Shown: positions 12,714 to 25,483, counted from the stretch's first letter. The stretch is 64,000 bases of DNA from Chamaecyparis obtusa (GCA_027943335.1 BSBK01001304.1:124001-188000); one strand, 5' to 3'. The notes: a model not told the origin generated them from the letters alone. Numbers and translations are program-made.

Positions 12714-13912
12714 TGTGTGTGTGAAAATTGTACCTATTTGTGGACACAATACTTTAGTAAAATATTAGAGGTTAGCAAAATTGAAATCTGCAAATAAATG
12801 AAACTAAGCTAACCAAGTAATTTACTACCTTCTAGTAGGTGCGAGTATGATGTTCTCAAATTGAAATCAAGATCAATGAGAATGCAACACCTAAACGAAG
12901 GATTTGAAAGTTAAAAGATGAATGTAGAATGAATGCAAATTATTCTATATTTTTGTATTTTCTATGCAATAGGATGAAAAACTATATGAATCTGATCTAG
13001 ATGAATGAAATTGATATGAAAATTGATCTAATCAATGATATGCTATGAATTGAAAATGAATTCTATAAGATGAAAAATGATGAATGATCTCACAAATTGC
13101 CTGTCATACGTGCTTGATTTTTCAGGTCCTAATTTACCAAAGTAATTGTGCAAATTCGAGAGATGATAGATATGAGATATGAAATTCTGTAGACCTAAGC
13201 CTTGTTTATATAGAAATATAGGGCTTGAGGATGCATTGAGAAAATCCATAAATTACTCTTGATAAACTTAGGTTGACTTTTGAGTTAACAAGAAATTAGG
13301 AATAATTAATTCATAAAATCATGCAAAATCATGCAAAAATAGCTTTTAACTCAAAATAGAGTTTAGTTCAATTTTCAACTCACAATTCAATGTTGAGTTT
13401 AAATTTAAAATTGTATGTTGATTTCTAGTTGAGTGCTTTTTTTATTGTGCATGTTTTAATCTAAATTAATTTTAAAAATAAAAGTGATTTATTCTCAACT
13501 TAACTAATTTTAAATTTAAGAATAACTCATGCATGGGTTAATCAATTATTTTAAATCAAACTTTTATTCAAAAACTATATTATTAAATATTGACAAATGG
13601 ATTTAATTAATTAAATAATAATTTAATCAATTATTTATAGGAGATTTTGATTTATTGTCAAAATTAAATAATATAATTAGGAATAAATAGGATTAAATTT
13701 AATTACATAATTAAGTGGCATAATCAAATCAAATAAGCTAATTAGGATAAATTAGGAATATTTAAAGAATATTCCCAGATGGAGAATTAAGATGAAATCA
13801 ATTAGGATTTTGATGTGCAAATGTGCCTTAGGTTAGGACTTTGATGTTGATTTCGATCGAATTGTTGATGTAAGAGGTTAATGAACCTATAGCCCATTTT
13901 AGGGGTATTACA
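12714..13912 (-). repeat. Tat-type LTR (copy 1), flanked by both PPT and PBS
   Basis: On the minus strand it starts TGTAATACCCC and ends in a CA repeat (plus strand TGTGTGTGTGAAAATTG to GGGGTATTACA), 1199 bases. It matches the solo LTR at 34633-35877 along its length, for instance at both ends and around the phrase ttaggttaggact. No target duplication is visible here. Instead there is a polypurine tract upstream and a primer site downstream in element orientation. Confidence 0.85.
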
Positions 13913-13926
13913 TTTTTCCCCTCTTT
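13913..13926 (-). other. Tat-A polypurine tract
   Basis: The minus strand reads AAAGAGGGGAAAAA directly before the TGTAATACCCC LTR start, as expected for the plus-strand primer of an element running right to left. Confidence 0.8.
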
Positions 13927-16442
13927 GAATCACTGTGCGAAGTTTAGTGGTTCAGAGATTAGTCTATTTTTTATATTGAAACTTATTTGACAAATGAACA
14001 GATTTTGAGATAGAAACCAATTGAAAGATTGAAAAAGGTGATTCAAGTCTTGGTTGACCAAGAATCGTGATGATGTCAACTATAGCAATGATGAATCGGT
14101 GATTACAAAAAAGTATGAAATTGACTAATTTTCAACCTTATGATTACGAAGGAGTGACCTAATTCCAAACCTGATTGTCCAAACGAATTGTAAAGATATC
14201 ACATCGGAATCCTTTAGTTACGAAAAACCAAGGAAATAACACTAATGAACCGATGGTTACAAAAAGGTGATACAGTTTACAAGATAGATTAGGATACCAT
14301 ATTGATATGGATCTCGATGAATTTGATATGCCCGAAGCAATGATCAATTTTCCCCAAGAGACGAGGACTTTTGATGAATCAGCAACTAGACGTGGTTGTT
14401 GTCTTGATTACTGAGGAAAGATTTTATTTATAGACTCGATTGATGTGCAATACCATGCCCCCTTCAGGATGAAAATTGAAATTTGGCAAGAAACGCTAGT
14501 GTTATATAGTTTAGAAGCATGTTAATTGATTTGAGAATTGGCTATACATGTCTGAGAATGCATTTTGCATTTTTTGAAGCTATAGAAGACCAAGTTTGAC
14601 TAGGTTTGACCATGAGTTGACCATGGGTGACCAAGTTGAAATTTTGATAGTTTGATGCAAGATAATCAGTTAAGTTGAATTCTAGATTTGTCTGATGATT
14701 GAAGGTTGATTATGCAAGTAGTCGGTCGTCCCAGTTCCAAACATTTTAAATCACAATTTTCACAAAGTAAATGATCTTAGATTTTGATTTTGATCCCAAA
14801 AATGGATTATACTTGTTTTTTCATTGGAGGGACCTTCATAAAATAATCAGCCCTTGTGTCATTTTTGCATAGGTTTGGAGAATCATTAAGCATCAAACTG
14901 ATTTGGGAATCATGAGATAAATGCAACCATGCAAAGTGCAAAATGAAATGCAGACCTAGGACCTAGGACTTAGTCACTGATCAGGTGTCGATTTGTTTTC
15001 ATCATTGAACTTTTTGGGTAACCGAGTAAATCAATATAATGTCCACTAGTAAGGCAACCATGATCATATGATTATTAATTTGTATGCTCAAAGTAAATCA
15101 ATATAATGTCCACTAGTAAGGCAACCATGATCATATGATTATTAATTTGTATGCTCAAAAGCCAATACAACACCCAATGGCTAGACAACCATGGACATAT
15201 GAATATTGATTCTATTTTTGGAATGTTGGATTAGATATAAGCATGAAGGCATAAACGCCAGGATGACTTGAATACCATGTCCATTTTGATATTGCAATTT
15301 GTATAAGCATCAGAACATAAACATTGTGATGACTTGAATATGCCTTGCATAACAAACACATCAAATAGTCAAGAGATCATTCTAACTCCAATGTGAATTA
15401 CCTGTAGTGACCTTTTATCATTCACATCCTTAGGTAAGATTGAGTTTCATAGTAGGAGTAAGAAATCACTCAAAAAGACAAAAGTTAGATCAAACTTCCT
15501 TGAATTTTTCAATTATCAATGGTCGAGGTACACATGGGCATCCAATATGACATGGAGGCTCTTACAGGTGGACACCATTTCAATCTAGAATTTCCAAAGT
15601 TGTGAGATTTTCACTCAAAGTAGAAAACAAAAAAAAGATTTTTCTCCCAATCATCACTCTCTACATCTAATAAAGGACATCATCAAAGAGATTGAGGGAA
15701 CAAAATATCAATGCGAATTGGTAAGCATAAAAGGAGATAAAAGCATGTGAAGAACATATTGTTTTCATTCATGTTGCTAATGTTCCTTTGTGTTTGATTG
15801 CAAAATCCTTTCTGGTAAGAGACAGACAGACTAACCCAGGTGTAGCTTCAAAGGACTCTAACTCGATATGACTCATCTGAGGTATACTGGATACCATAGG
15901 ATATGACATTGATTGCTGCCAAGTTTGAACATTGATAGGATATCGATGCTTTTACTAATTGTTGTACAAACCAACTTATTGAAAACATGAATGTGGGAAC
16001 AAACCAAGAGATATGTACAAACTAAAGCGGGACTAAAAGTTGGGAAAAACCAAGATTGTGCTGATAGATGGAGCATTTTGAACAAATGGTGCCCGTTTGC
16101 AAGGTTTTCACCATCTTGGTAGAGATTCTTTTTTTTCTACCAAGGCACTTGTTTCCAGGTTTTCACCAAGGCACTTTTTCTTTTTCTTCTTTTTTATATT
16201 TTTATCTTTTAAATTTTTTTTTGTATTTTTCCATTTTTTTAATTCTTTTTTTTAATATTTTTAATTTTTTGATTTTTTGTGAATCATAAAGGCGCCTATT
16301 ATTAGGTTTTCACCAAGATGTACATTTTTTCAAGAATTTTTCTAATTTTTATGATTTTTTCAGGACATTTTACCATAGACTGAATGCCTTAGGCATAGAA
16401 TTTCTTCCAATGTAGAAAGTTGATTGGTTCTTAGAGTTGTTC
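13927..16442 (-). other. Tat-A long 3' non-coding region
   Basis: About 2.5 kb separates the integrase tail from the polypurine tract. No open frame longer than about 70 codons looks real. The stretch holds tandem repeats (15025-15158 and diverged neighbours) and a T-rich tract (about 16120-16280). Long 3' non-coding regions with tandem repeats are known in Tat-like elements, which fits this placement. Confidence 0.6.
15025..15158. repeat. Perfect 67-bp tandem duplication
   Basis: Bases 15025-15091 and 15092-15158 are identical (unit begins agtaaatcaatataatgtcc). A diverged third copy follows at about 15159-15215. Two further related units with a different, roughly 75-base period lie to about 15345. 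The perfect pair in an otherwise eroded region indicates a recent duplication. Confidence 0.92.
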
Positions 16443-16900
16443 TCATTCAGTCATTGAGAGTTGATAGGATCTAGAGCTAAAAGTAGTAGTGATAATAAAG
16501 GGACCCAAACAGTTGGGTTCAAACTTCCCCTTGCTCTCTCTATGTGATTGATTTTTAGGATTCTCTCTCCAGACTAGATCACCAACCTGAAATTCTCTGT
16601 GTCTAACTTTATTGTTGTAGCCTCTAGACATTCTTTTCTGATATACTCTAAGATGATCATATGCTACTTTTGTGCACTCATCTAGTAGTTCAAGTTCTTG
16701 CAATCTAGACACTTTGTAGTCATCATCAATTACTAGACCATGCATTCTGATTCTTAGTGATAGGATTTCAACCTCAATAGGTAGTACCACTTCATAGCCA
16801 TAAACTAAAATGAATGATGTAGCCCTAGTGGGTGTTCTAATAATTGTTTTATAGTAGTGATCAGGAGATCTGGCCAGTAGTGTCCAATTTTTGAGAGATC
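16443..16900 (-). pseudogene. Tat-A integrase C-terminal remnant
   Basis: An open minus-strand frame (16790 to 16443, 115 residues) contains YQKRMSRGYNNKVRHREF, GDLVWRENPK and GKFEPNCLGPFII. This is the pattern of the integrase C-terminal domain of Gypsy elements without a chromodomain. Upstream on the minus strand (16900-16800), in other frames, are GHYWPDLL, as in the integrase zinc region, and FILVYGYEVVLPIEVE. The core catalytic domain between them is missing, so a deletion joins the zinc end to the C-terminal end. Confidence 0.7.
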
Positions 16901-16906
16901 TATAGT

Positions 16907-17756
16907 CTAGGAAAGATCACTTAAGTGAGATTCAAAAATATCCTCATGGATGCATCTTAACTCTTTGTCAAATTTCCCATGCTCTAAACATTCAGGAAGA
17001 GTACATTCTAGATTTCTCTTAGTCATGTCACTAGAAATGAGGAGATACCGATATGCACTTTGGGATAGGCAAGATGGAGTGAAGAGTACAAAGTATGAGA
17101 GGCAAGGAGGGTGAAATGGAGGGAGGTATGAGAATTTGGAAGCTTTTATAGAAAAATTTTGAAATCTAAGTCTTTTAGCTTGGGAATCCACATAGCTTTT
17201 GACCTTTTTCTCTTTTTCTTCTTGAGAAATGTGATTGCAATTTTCATAAGATGGATTTTTAGAATCATCTCTAGAACGAAGCTTGATTCCAAGGGATATG
17301 AGTTAGATTTCTCAGACACCTAGTAGATAGCTTTTTAGAATCATATCTAGAAGGAATCTTGATCCTCAGAAATCTGAGTTAGATTGCTCAGATACCTAGT
17401 AGTAAGATTTTGAGAATCACCTCCAGAATGAAGCTTGATCCTCACGGATATGAGTTAGATTGCTTGGATATCTAGTAGTAAGATGGATTTCAAGATCCAT
17501 TTGTGCTTTGATTTTCTTTTCTCCTTTTTTCCTTGAAGACCTCTATGGTCTTTTGAATGATGTATTTTTCTTAATAGTCACATGTCAATTAGGTGGGACA
17601 TAGTGACTTTGAGATATAAGTAGATCTTGATAAAAATGTTATTGTTATTTTTTTTGTTAAAAATCCAAGTTACTTCCAAAGATTTGGGGATTATGGATCA
17701 AAGAGGTTTATACGGCTGGTTGAGGTGGAGAGGTAGAGTGGGAAATGGGAAAGCCA
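16907..17756 (-). other. Tat-A interior without recognisable coding function
   Basis: An open stretch of 94 codons (17191-16907) has no recognised motif and follows the direction of the element. The rest, including the 76-bp tandem array at 17257-17484, is non-coding as far as I can see. This is where RT and RNase H would be expected in an intact element. Confidence 0.45.
17257..17484. repeat. Three-copy 76-bp tandem repeat
   Basis: Three diverged units share agaatca, cttgat, gagttagatt and cctagtag spaced 76 bases apart (agaat at 17261, 17337 and 17413). The array lies in the interior of the minus-strand Tat-like element. Confidence 0.85.
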
Positions 17757-17757
17757 C

Positions 17758-18540
17758 TTATCTTAGAGAGGTGGGTGGAAGAGAGGTTGATGGGATGGGC
17801 TCAAGTGCAAAGAGTTCAACATCATCCTCATCGTTCATGAATGAATCAGATAGATCAAGAAAGTTATCTTCCATAAAACATTGTCGATTATGAGTTTTCC
17901 TAGAAGAGTCAGATAAGTTTAAAGGAGTATCATGTGAGTCAAACTGAGATGATCCATTTAGAGAGCTAAGTTCTTCTTCGGGTGGGAACAATGCATGGAT
18001 AGAAACAATTTCAATCCTAGACCTACCAATATTCCACAATGTTGTAATTGGATGGGGTCTTATGTACCCATGATCTTCTTTAGCAGCTGGAGTGTAGCTT
18101 GAAGTAGATGGCCTAGGAGCCATAGGGATGATTTCCACAAAAGGGTGGAAAGGATCATCATTAGTTTCTTACTCTTGAGATTTTGAACTTTCTCCCATTT
18201 CAAAGCTAGTAAGAGGATCATATCTATGTATGACATCAGCTTTAATTATTATAGTAGTATCAGACAAGGAATCTTGTTCTCTTTCTTTTGATTTTGTCTT
18301 AACATTTTGATATTGTTTGATGTAGTTAGATAGACACATTGTAGGAGGTAGGTCTTCTTCATTACTGTCATTTTTAATAGGAGGAATATTATTTGTAGTA
18401 GGATCTTGTGTAGTAGCAATATTGGTGGAATAGTTCAGAACATGCATACCACAAGGCATATTCAAGATGTAAGAGATATCAAAAAATGGCCCCCAATTGA
18501 GATCGGTAGTATGTTTATCTTTTTGGATGGGAGAAACCTA
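17758..18540 (-). pseudogene. Tat-A acidic polyprotein segment
   Basis: One minus-strand frame runs from about 18540 to 17758 with a single TAA between two open parts (18465-18169 and 18138-17758). It contains TDLNWGPFFDISYILNMPCG, IKQYQNVKTKSKEREQDS, RPHPITTLWNIGRSRIEI and a Ser/Asp/Glu-rich end with FMNDEDDVELF. The acidic tail resembles the end of the Tat-B relic (FDVPDETNYN and SNFDDMYDL, 45130-44990). I infer it is the linker between protease and RT. No catalytic motif is present. Confidence 0.45.
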
Positions 18541-19356
18541 GGTAAGACTAGAATCTATCATCTAGCTAGTAGATAAGTGTGTAAAGTGTATAGTCATGAG
18601 CAAAAGGGATTCTAGAACACACGCCTAATGCCAGGTCGGAGGATATGAAATGGAGAGTGGATTGACTCTTCTCAAATATCATAGATCAGAAGGCTGGATC
18701 AAACTCAAGAGACTACTTTAGGAAAATAGATTAGATTTCTTCTGGTTTTTGCTCTATTCCTGACATGGTGAATTTTCTTATAGAATCTAGAAGTTGGCTG
18801 TAAAAATTGGATTTCTGATAGATTTGGAAGGTTTTTGACAACTTTGACATTATCTTTGATATGATTTTTGAAATTTCAGGATGACTTTTGACACCAAAAA
18901 GGATATTTGCATTAGATTTGCAATTTTTAGGCTTTTTAGTATCAGATTGTTTGCAAATTTTTTTGTCCAGGTTTGAAGATTTGTGTAGTAGTTTGTCTTG
19001 GGTTTGTTCATTTTCAATAACCAAATAGATACTAGGCACCCAAAACAATAAGAAAGGGAGTTCAAGCAATCAGTTATATTAAAACAATGAATAAGGGAAA
19101 AAGCAACCTTGCACATGAACAAGCAATAGTGACTTATTGTGCTAATCCCTAGGAATGCTATGTGTGTATGTTCTCAAAAGTTTTTTCAATAATGCATATA
19201 GTCCTAGAAAATGAAAAATTTGGCCTTCCTAGGATTTTTAGTAATGGTCTGACTCTACAAATTTTGTGATCTCAAGAGGGTGAACTCCAATCTAGGCGCA
19301 CCAGGGTTTTGACATAGTCCAAGAATGTAATCAATCGGGAGCTACTAGGGAGATCT
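18541..19356 (-). other. Unclassified minus-strand segment next to Tat-A
   Basis: An open minus-strand stretch of 112 codons (19069-18731) is Lys/Ser-rich and has no recognised domain. Near 19290-19315 the minus strand reads CCTGGTGCGCCTAGATTGG, which looks loosely like a Tat primer-binding region, but no LTR is seen next to it. The segment ends where a Copia LTR remnant starts. Confidence 0.35.
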
Positions 19357-19638
19357 TGTTAGGAATGTGAACACTGAGGGGGGGTGAATTAGTGTTCACT
19401 ATATTTTATCTTTTATCTTTAATCTTTAATCTGAACTTAAATGCTTAAGTACTGAAAGAAACATCCATATAAACATGAAAAATGAAATCAACACATGACA
19501 CCAATATGGTTACGGGGAAAACCAAATAGGTAAAAACCCTAATGGGAATTGACACCCACTAATATTTTGTACTATTGTTTTTTGATCCTAGTTAGAGGAT
19601 CCTTAACCCTATTAGGAGTTTCTTTACAATTCATTAAG
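19357..19638 (-). repeat. Older Copia-B-like LTR remnant
   Basis: It begins TGTTAGGAATGTGAACACTGAGG, followed by a G-rich run and the phrases ggttacggggaaaaccaaata and ggtaaaaaccctaatggga. These align with the adjacent LTR (ggttacggggaagcccaaata) but with many differences. It is cut after 282 bases by the start of Copia-B. Confidence 0.8.
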
Positions 19639-20945
19639 TGTTAGGAATAGTCCCAAGGGATAATTGAGAGGGGGGGGGGGGGGGGTGAATCAGTTGTCTA
19701 CAAATTTCAATTCTTTATCCAATTAGGTATACTTAAACACAAAGCATAAACACAATGAAAGAACACATGAACAAAACACCACTATTTTGGTTACGGGGAA
19801 GCCCAAATAGGTAAAAACCCTAGTGGGACTTGATACCCACTAATATTCTGTACTAGTGTATAATGATCCTTGTTACAAGATCCTTTACCCTATTAGGAGT
19901 AGCTTTACAATATATGAAGTATAGTAGACCTGGTTAAGGGTCAGACCCTCTTAGGATTCTTTTACAATTGTCCCTATTAGGGGAGAGGACACACTATCTG
20001 AGAGCTCACTGCTCAAAGGGGCGAAGGCTACAACCTTCTGAATAATAGATACACACTATATCTGGATCTTGGTGAACTTCACTTTGACCTACTATTTGGA
20101 TCAGTTCCAATGAATAGCACACATATTCTAGTTAGTCACATAGACCTTCTTCTGATGGTTGAACACTTCGCACACTCTGCTCTACTCTGCTTAATCAACC
20201 ATGAACCACACTCAAGCAATCACAAATGACTGCCTATAAATATCTTTCCTTCAAATGATATAATCAAGTTGGACTATTAGAACCTTGAAATCATATTAGA
20301 GAAGCCATAATAAACTCCAACAAATATTCTTTCAGCTCTATTATGCATGGAACTCATTTTGGGACCTGGCTAATAAAATAATTGTAGACGCATGCCACAC
20401 ACTGTCAGCTCTACCAAAACAATTGGAACTTTCTTTGTAAGCTGAATTAACTTATGCGATCTTATTAAAACATCAATAACACTTCTCCAAGCTTAACTCC
20501 AATGGCGCATATCCTCAAGATAGGTGCAACTCAAGAAATAGTAAAATCTTTGTCAGCTCTTCTGAACAAACACAAGAAACTGCTACCGGTGAATAGCGAC
20601 TACATAACTTCACTTGCATTCATCATTAGAGATGTTTTCATAACTAAAAAATCACTAACATGTCTTTATCATATATCCTAGGGTGCATGCCCATAAGACA
20701 ACTGTATGGACAACCATACTTAGAACACTACCTGTAACTCTATCAGGAACACTGCTGACACAAGCTACTATATAATTGTTTCTACTTATAGTTAACCTCT
20801 GCATCCATGATATCATGCTGATATCATGTCCATGCATCATATACTAAAGGCTTATTGCATAAGACTTCCATGCATGCTACTTTCCATATGTTGTCATCAA
20901 TGAAGAACATACAATCAGTACTGGCCTACTGGAAAATCTTTAACA
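19639..20945 (-). repeat. Copia-B 3' LTR
   Basis: On the plus strand it runs from TGTTAGGAATAG to CTTTAACA, 1307 bases. Its first 115 or so bases align with 25484-25600, which confirms the LTR pair. A run of 16 G lies at 19670-19685. Confidence 0.9.
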
Positions 20946-20957
20946 ATCTCCCCCTTT
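20946..20957 (-). other. Copia-B polypurine tract
   Basis: The minus strand reads AAAGGGGGAGAT immediately before the LTR start TGTTAAAG. Confidence 0.88.
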
Positions 20958-21311
20958 GTCATTGATGGCAACATGTGGAATGAAAAACTACCATCAACCC
21001 AATTGAACATTTCTTTTATAAAATTATCCATTTCCTCTTCAAAATTTCCCCAAAGATGAATCCTCCATCTGCTGCAATATTTTCTAATATTCTCCATTTC
21101 CTCAACTGTACTACTATCATAACTGAATGTTGCTCCCCCTTAGTATAATACTCCTCTTTTTACTTTTTTTTTTTCATGACTCTATATATATACTCCCCCT
21201 TTGACATTAATGGAAAAGGGCACCACTCATTTTAAGCACTACTACTACTCTTGAGGTAGAGTAGTCAACCTTCCATCAGTCCCTTAGGACTGATGCCATT
21301 CTTGCTTCCTT

Positions 21312-24300
21312 CTAAGAAGAATCAGGTAAGGGAATTACTCCCAACTTCCCCATGAGATAGTCAAAAGTATCCTTAGGCAAGGGCTTTGTGAATATATCTG
21401 CCAAATATTCTTTAGCACTCACATAGTCCAACTTGACTTCTTTCTCTACCACTTTCTCTCTTAGGAAGTGATACTTGATCTCAATGTGTTTTGTCTTTGC
21501 ATGCATCATAGGGTTCTTTGACATATTGATAGTGCTAGTGTTATCGTAGTGAATAACAATAGGATAATCAGTCTGAATTCCAAAATGTTTTATCATCTAC
21601 TTGATCCAAACAATTGTAGAACAATTCAAGGTAGCTACAACATACTCCGCTTTTGTTGTTGATTAAGAAATATAGTTTTGTTTCTTGCTTGTCCAAGTAA
21701 CAAGTCTATCACCAAGAAGCACTACTCCACCTGAAGTACTTTTTCTATCATCAACACATCTTGCCCAATCTACATCTATGTACATGTGAAGCTCAACATT
21801 TTCTAAATTGGGATACCATAGACCATAATCTATAGTTCTTTGCAAGTATCTAAATATTCTCTTTACTACCATGAGGTGACTTTGTTTAGGCTCTGCTACA
21901 AATCTTCCAACTATACCAACTGCATTGGAAATGTCAGGTCTAGTCTGAGTAAGATAAATGAGTTTACCAATCATAGACTTATATAATGTTATATCAACTG
22001 CTAGTGAGTCATCTTCCTTTGTAAGCTTGCATCTAGTAATCATAGGGGTTCCTACTGGCTTGAAATCATCCATCTTGAATTTCTTTAGTATCTCTTTCAC
22101 ATGCTTTGATTGATTAATGAAAATCCCTTTTTCTATTTGCTGCACATTTAATCCCAAAAAGTACTTGATAGGACCAATCATACTCATCTCAAACTCATTC
22201 TACATTTCTTTGGAAAATTCAGCACTGAGTTTGTCATTACCTCCAAAGATAATGTCATCAAAAAATATAGCTACAAGTAATAAACCTTCATATGTCTCTC
22301 TAATGAATAGATTAAAATCTGTTGCTCCTTTCTTGAATCCAATCATTATTAAGTATCCATCTAGTCTCTCATACCATGCTCTAGGGGCTTGCTTAAGTCC
22401 ATAGAGGGCCTTCTTCAATCTGTATACCATATCAGGTCTATTTGATAAGGTGAATTCTTTAGGATGCTCAATATATACTTCTTCTTTTAGATCTCCATTC
22501 AAGAATATTGACTTGACATCCATCTAGTACACTTTGAAGTTTTTGACTATAGCATAAGCTAGAAACAACTTAATATCTTCTAATCTACTCATAGGTGCAA
22601 ATGTGTCTAAATGATCAATGCCTTCTCTTTGCGCATATCCCTTACATACTAATCTTGCTTTATTTCTTACTATTGTACCATCTTCATTCATCTTGTTTCT
22701 AAATATCCACTTTGTTCCAATCACATTCTTATCACTAGGTCTTGGGACCAGTTCCCAAGTGTCATTCTTAATGATCTGATCAAGTTCTTCTTTCATAGCA
22801 TCATGCCAATCTGAATCCTTACAAGCATCTTCAACACTTAAAGGTTCAATTTGAGATAGTAAACATACCACATCACTACTAGCTGAGTTCTTTGCTTGTG
22901 ATCTTGTTAAGACTTTCTTGCTCTGATCTCCAGTGATGTCTCTCTTGGAATGATTTCTTGATGTAAACTTTGGAACTTTAGGTGATGCTAACTCATCAGC
23001 CTTAGGAGTACCTTCTTCACTTATCTCAGGGTCATTGAACAACACATCAATGTTGTCAAACATTTCCTCAATGACTGTCTCACTAGTGGAAGGTCTAGGT
23101 TCTTCTTCAATCATGGATGAGTAATCATGATATCTTTCTTAAATCATAAACTTTTCATCAATCTTTACATGAGCACTTTCAATGATCTTTTTCAATCTTA
23201 AATTGAAATATCTATAAGATTTACTTTTAGTAGAGTAACCAAGAAAAATACCTTCATCACTTGTTGCATCAAACTTGCCTACTGCTTCATCCCTCTTGAT
23301 GTAGCACTTGCTTCCAAAGATTCTGAAGTATTTTATAGTTGGAAAATTACCAAACCATAGCTCATAAGGTGTTTTGTCAGTGCCAGGCCTTAACTAAATT
23401 CTATTGATTGTATAGACTACTGTATTGACTGCATCTCTCCAATAGGTGTGTGCAACTTTTCCTTCTATCATAATGGTGTGCGCTGTATCAAGAATGATCC
23501 AATTCCTTCTCTCTGCAATTCCATTCTACTGAGGTGTTCTAGGTGCACTTACCTATCTCTTTATGCCATGTTCTTCGTAGAACTCATAAAATCTGTCAGA
23601 GGTGAATTATCCTCCTCTATCTGATCTCAAACCTTTTATCTTTAATTCAGATTCATTCTCAACCTTAGCTTTGAATATTTTGAACTTCTCAAAAGCTTCT
23701 AACTTATCTTTTAAGAATGAAACCCACATCATCCTAGTATAATCATCAACAAACAAAATAAAATACCTTTCACCATAGTGTGATCTTGTTTGAGTTGGTC
23801 CACATAGGTCTGCATGAATCATATCCAACTTGTTCTCTGCTAAATTTTTCTTGCTCCTAAATGAATTTCTCACATGATTCCCCATCACACATTCCCTGCA
23901 TATAGTATCATCTAGCTTTTCTATGCTAGGTAGATCTCTTACTACTTTAGCAATGCTTATCTTTACTATGTTATCAAAATTGATATGACATAGTCTTTTA
24001 TGCCATAACCAATTGTCATCAACTTTAGCAACAAAATAATTTGCTTCTGAATTAAGTTGAAAAACATTACCTCTTGTCTTTTTTCCTGATGCAATCATAA
24101 CACCATCTTTGCTGTTAATGATGCATTTGTCATCTTTGAACTTCAACTGATAGCCTTTACTAAGTAACTGTCCAACACTAAGAAGGTTATGTTTCAAACC
24201 ATCAACATAAAGAACATCATCAATATTGTTCTTTCCATCCAAAGTGATGGCTCCTCTACCAACTATAGGTTTAGGAGTGTTGTCTCCAAATCTAACCATA

Positions 24301-25427
24301 CATCCATTTTATTTGTCCAAATGAACAAACCTACCTTTATCACCTGTCATGTGATGTGAACAACCAATGTATGTAATCCGGTCTATTCTTATGTCTACTT
24401 GGGAAATCAATGCTAGCTCTTGATTCACTTACTCATTTTTAGGAATTGACTTAATATTTGTTTTGTCTACAATAGAAATGAATCCAATTTCTTCTTCACT
24501 TGATTCATCATCTGAAACTCCATCTCTAGCAAATTAACATTCCTTAGAGTACTTAGGCTTGTAATCCTTTTTGAACTTTCTAACTCTAGTAGGACACTTA
24601 GATGCAAAGTGACCTATCTTATTACATGAAAAGCACTTGAAAGGAAATTGACCTTCATATTTTCCTTTTCCTTTCTTTTCTCTGTTAGCAACCATGGAAA
24701 TAAAATCATCTAAAGTTTTCTCTTCTTCATCATCATCATCAAAATTACCAGAAGTATTTGCATATTTCTTACCATGAATTGTTGCTTTGAAGACTGTCTC
24801 ACTTTTAGGTTTTGTCTTCAATCTTGAAATCTCAAAAGCTGAGATTTTGCTAATCAAGGTCTCTCTCTTGAAATTTGATGTAAGCTACATAGTCTCACCA
24901 AGGATGTTGATCTTTCTTTCATATTTTGGAGTTAGAGTAGTCATCAACTTGTCCATAATGTCTTCCTCAAAAATATCTCCATCATTGTTCCTAATCCCAA
25001 CAACTGCTTCATTAATCCTCTGATTGTAAGCTCTGATATTTTCTTTAGGCAACATATCTAATGCATTGAATCTTTTCTTCCATGTCTTTCTGCGTGCATC
25101 CTTTTCTTTCTTGTCTCCTTCAAATATGTCTGCAAGGTACTTCCATATCTTTTGGGTGGTGTCTACCTTCTTTATCTCTAAAAACTCACTATCAGATAGT
25201 GTGCTAATAATGGATTCTTTAGCTATAGCATTATGATGAAACAATTCCTTTTGAGTGCCAATAGCATCATCCTATTCAAGGTCTTCTAAAGTAGGAATCT
25301 TGGCTGCTTTAATAGTTACATTGAAAACTTCATAAGAAATACACTGCAAATGGGTCATCATCTTGTTCTTCCAATCCATATAATTTTCTCCACCAAACTT
25401 AGGAATCTCTTTCTTGAAGTATGCCAT
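21312..25427 (-). pseudogene. Copia-B gag-pol polyprotein, moderately decayed
   Basis: The frame starts at ATG 25427 (MAYFKKEIPKFGGENYMDW) and ends at 21312. Visible in order: gag (25427-24860); intact CCHC knuckle CFSCNKIGHFASKC near 24640-24600; protease region reading YIGCSHHMTGD near 24370-24340; pre-integrase LWHKRLCHINFDN near 24010; integrase core (HADLCGPTQ, FVDDYTRMMW, NGIAERRN); RT ([35 protein letters not shown] near 22260-22235, both Asp kept); RNase H (YIDVDWARC, MSKNPMMHAKTKHIEIKYHF). About ten stops or shifts interrupt it. The protease catalytic Asp position is Tyr (24369-24371), so maturation would fail even if the stops were read through. Confidence 0.9.
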
Positions 25428-25468
25428 CAGATCAACCTCAAGTTGTTAAACTTCTCTCTGAGGAACTT

Positions 25469-25480
25469 GGCTCTGATGCC
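25469..25480 (-). other. Copia-B primer-binding site
   Basis: The minus strand reads TTGGCATCAGAGCC three bases after the LTR end. It is the tRNA-Met type with one change (GGTATC to GGCATC). Confidence 0.8.
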
Positions 25481-25483
25481 AAT

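Larger units (their letters stand above)
12460..19356 (-). mobile_element. Tat-A: minus-strand Tat-like Gypsy sequence, internally deleted
   Basis: Read on the minus strand this region has an acidic coding remnant (18540 to 17758), an integrase C terminus (16900 to 16443), a long 3' non-coding region with tandem repeats, a polypurine tract (13926-13913), an LTR (13912-12714), and then a primer-binding site and leader (12709 to about 12460). RT, RNase H and most of integrase are missing. The integrase tail without a chromodomain, and a primer site of the TGGTGCCCACC type, suggest the Tat/Athila side of Gypsy. The left and right outer edges are approximate. Confidence 0.65.

Noticed and set aside
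19670..19685. Run of 16 G as a possible G-quadruplex signal
   Set aside because: It lies at the G-rich LTR site that in the partner copy is interrupted by C (25516-25527); it is a slippage tract, and a single homopolymer is weak evidence for function.
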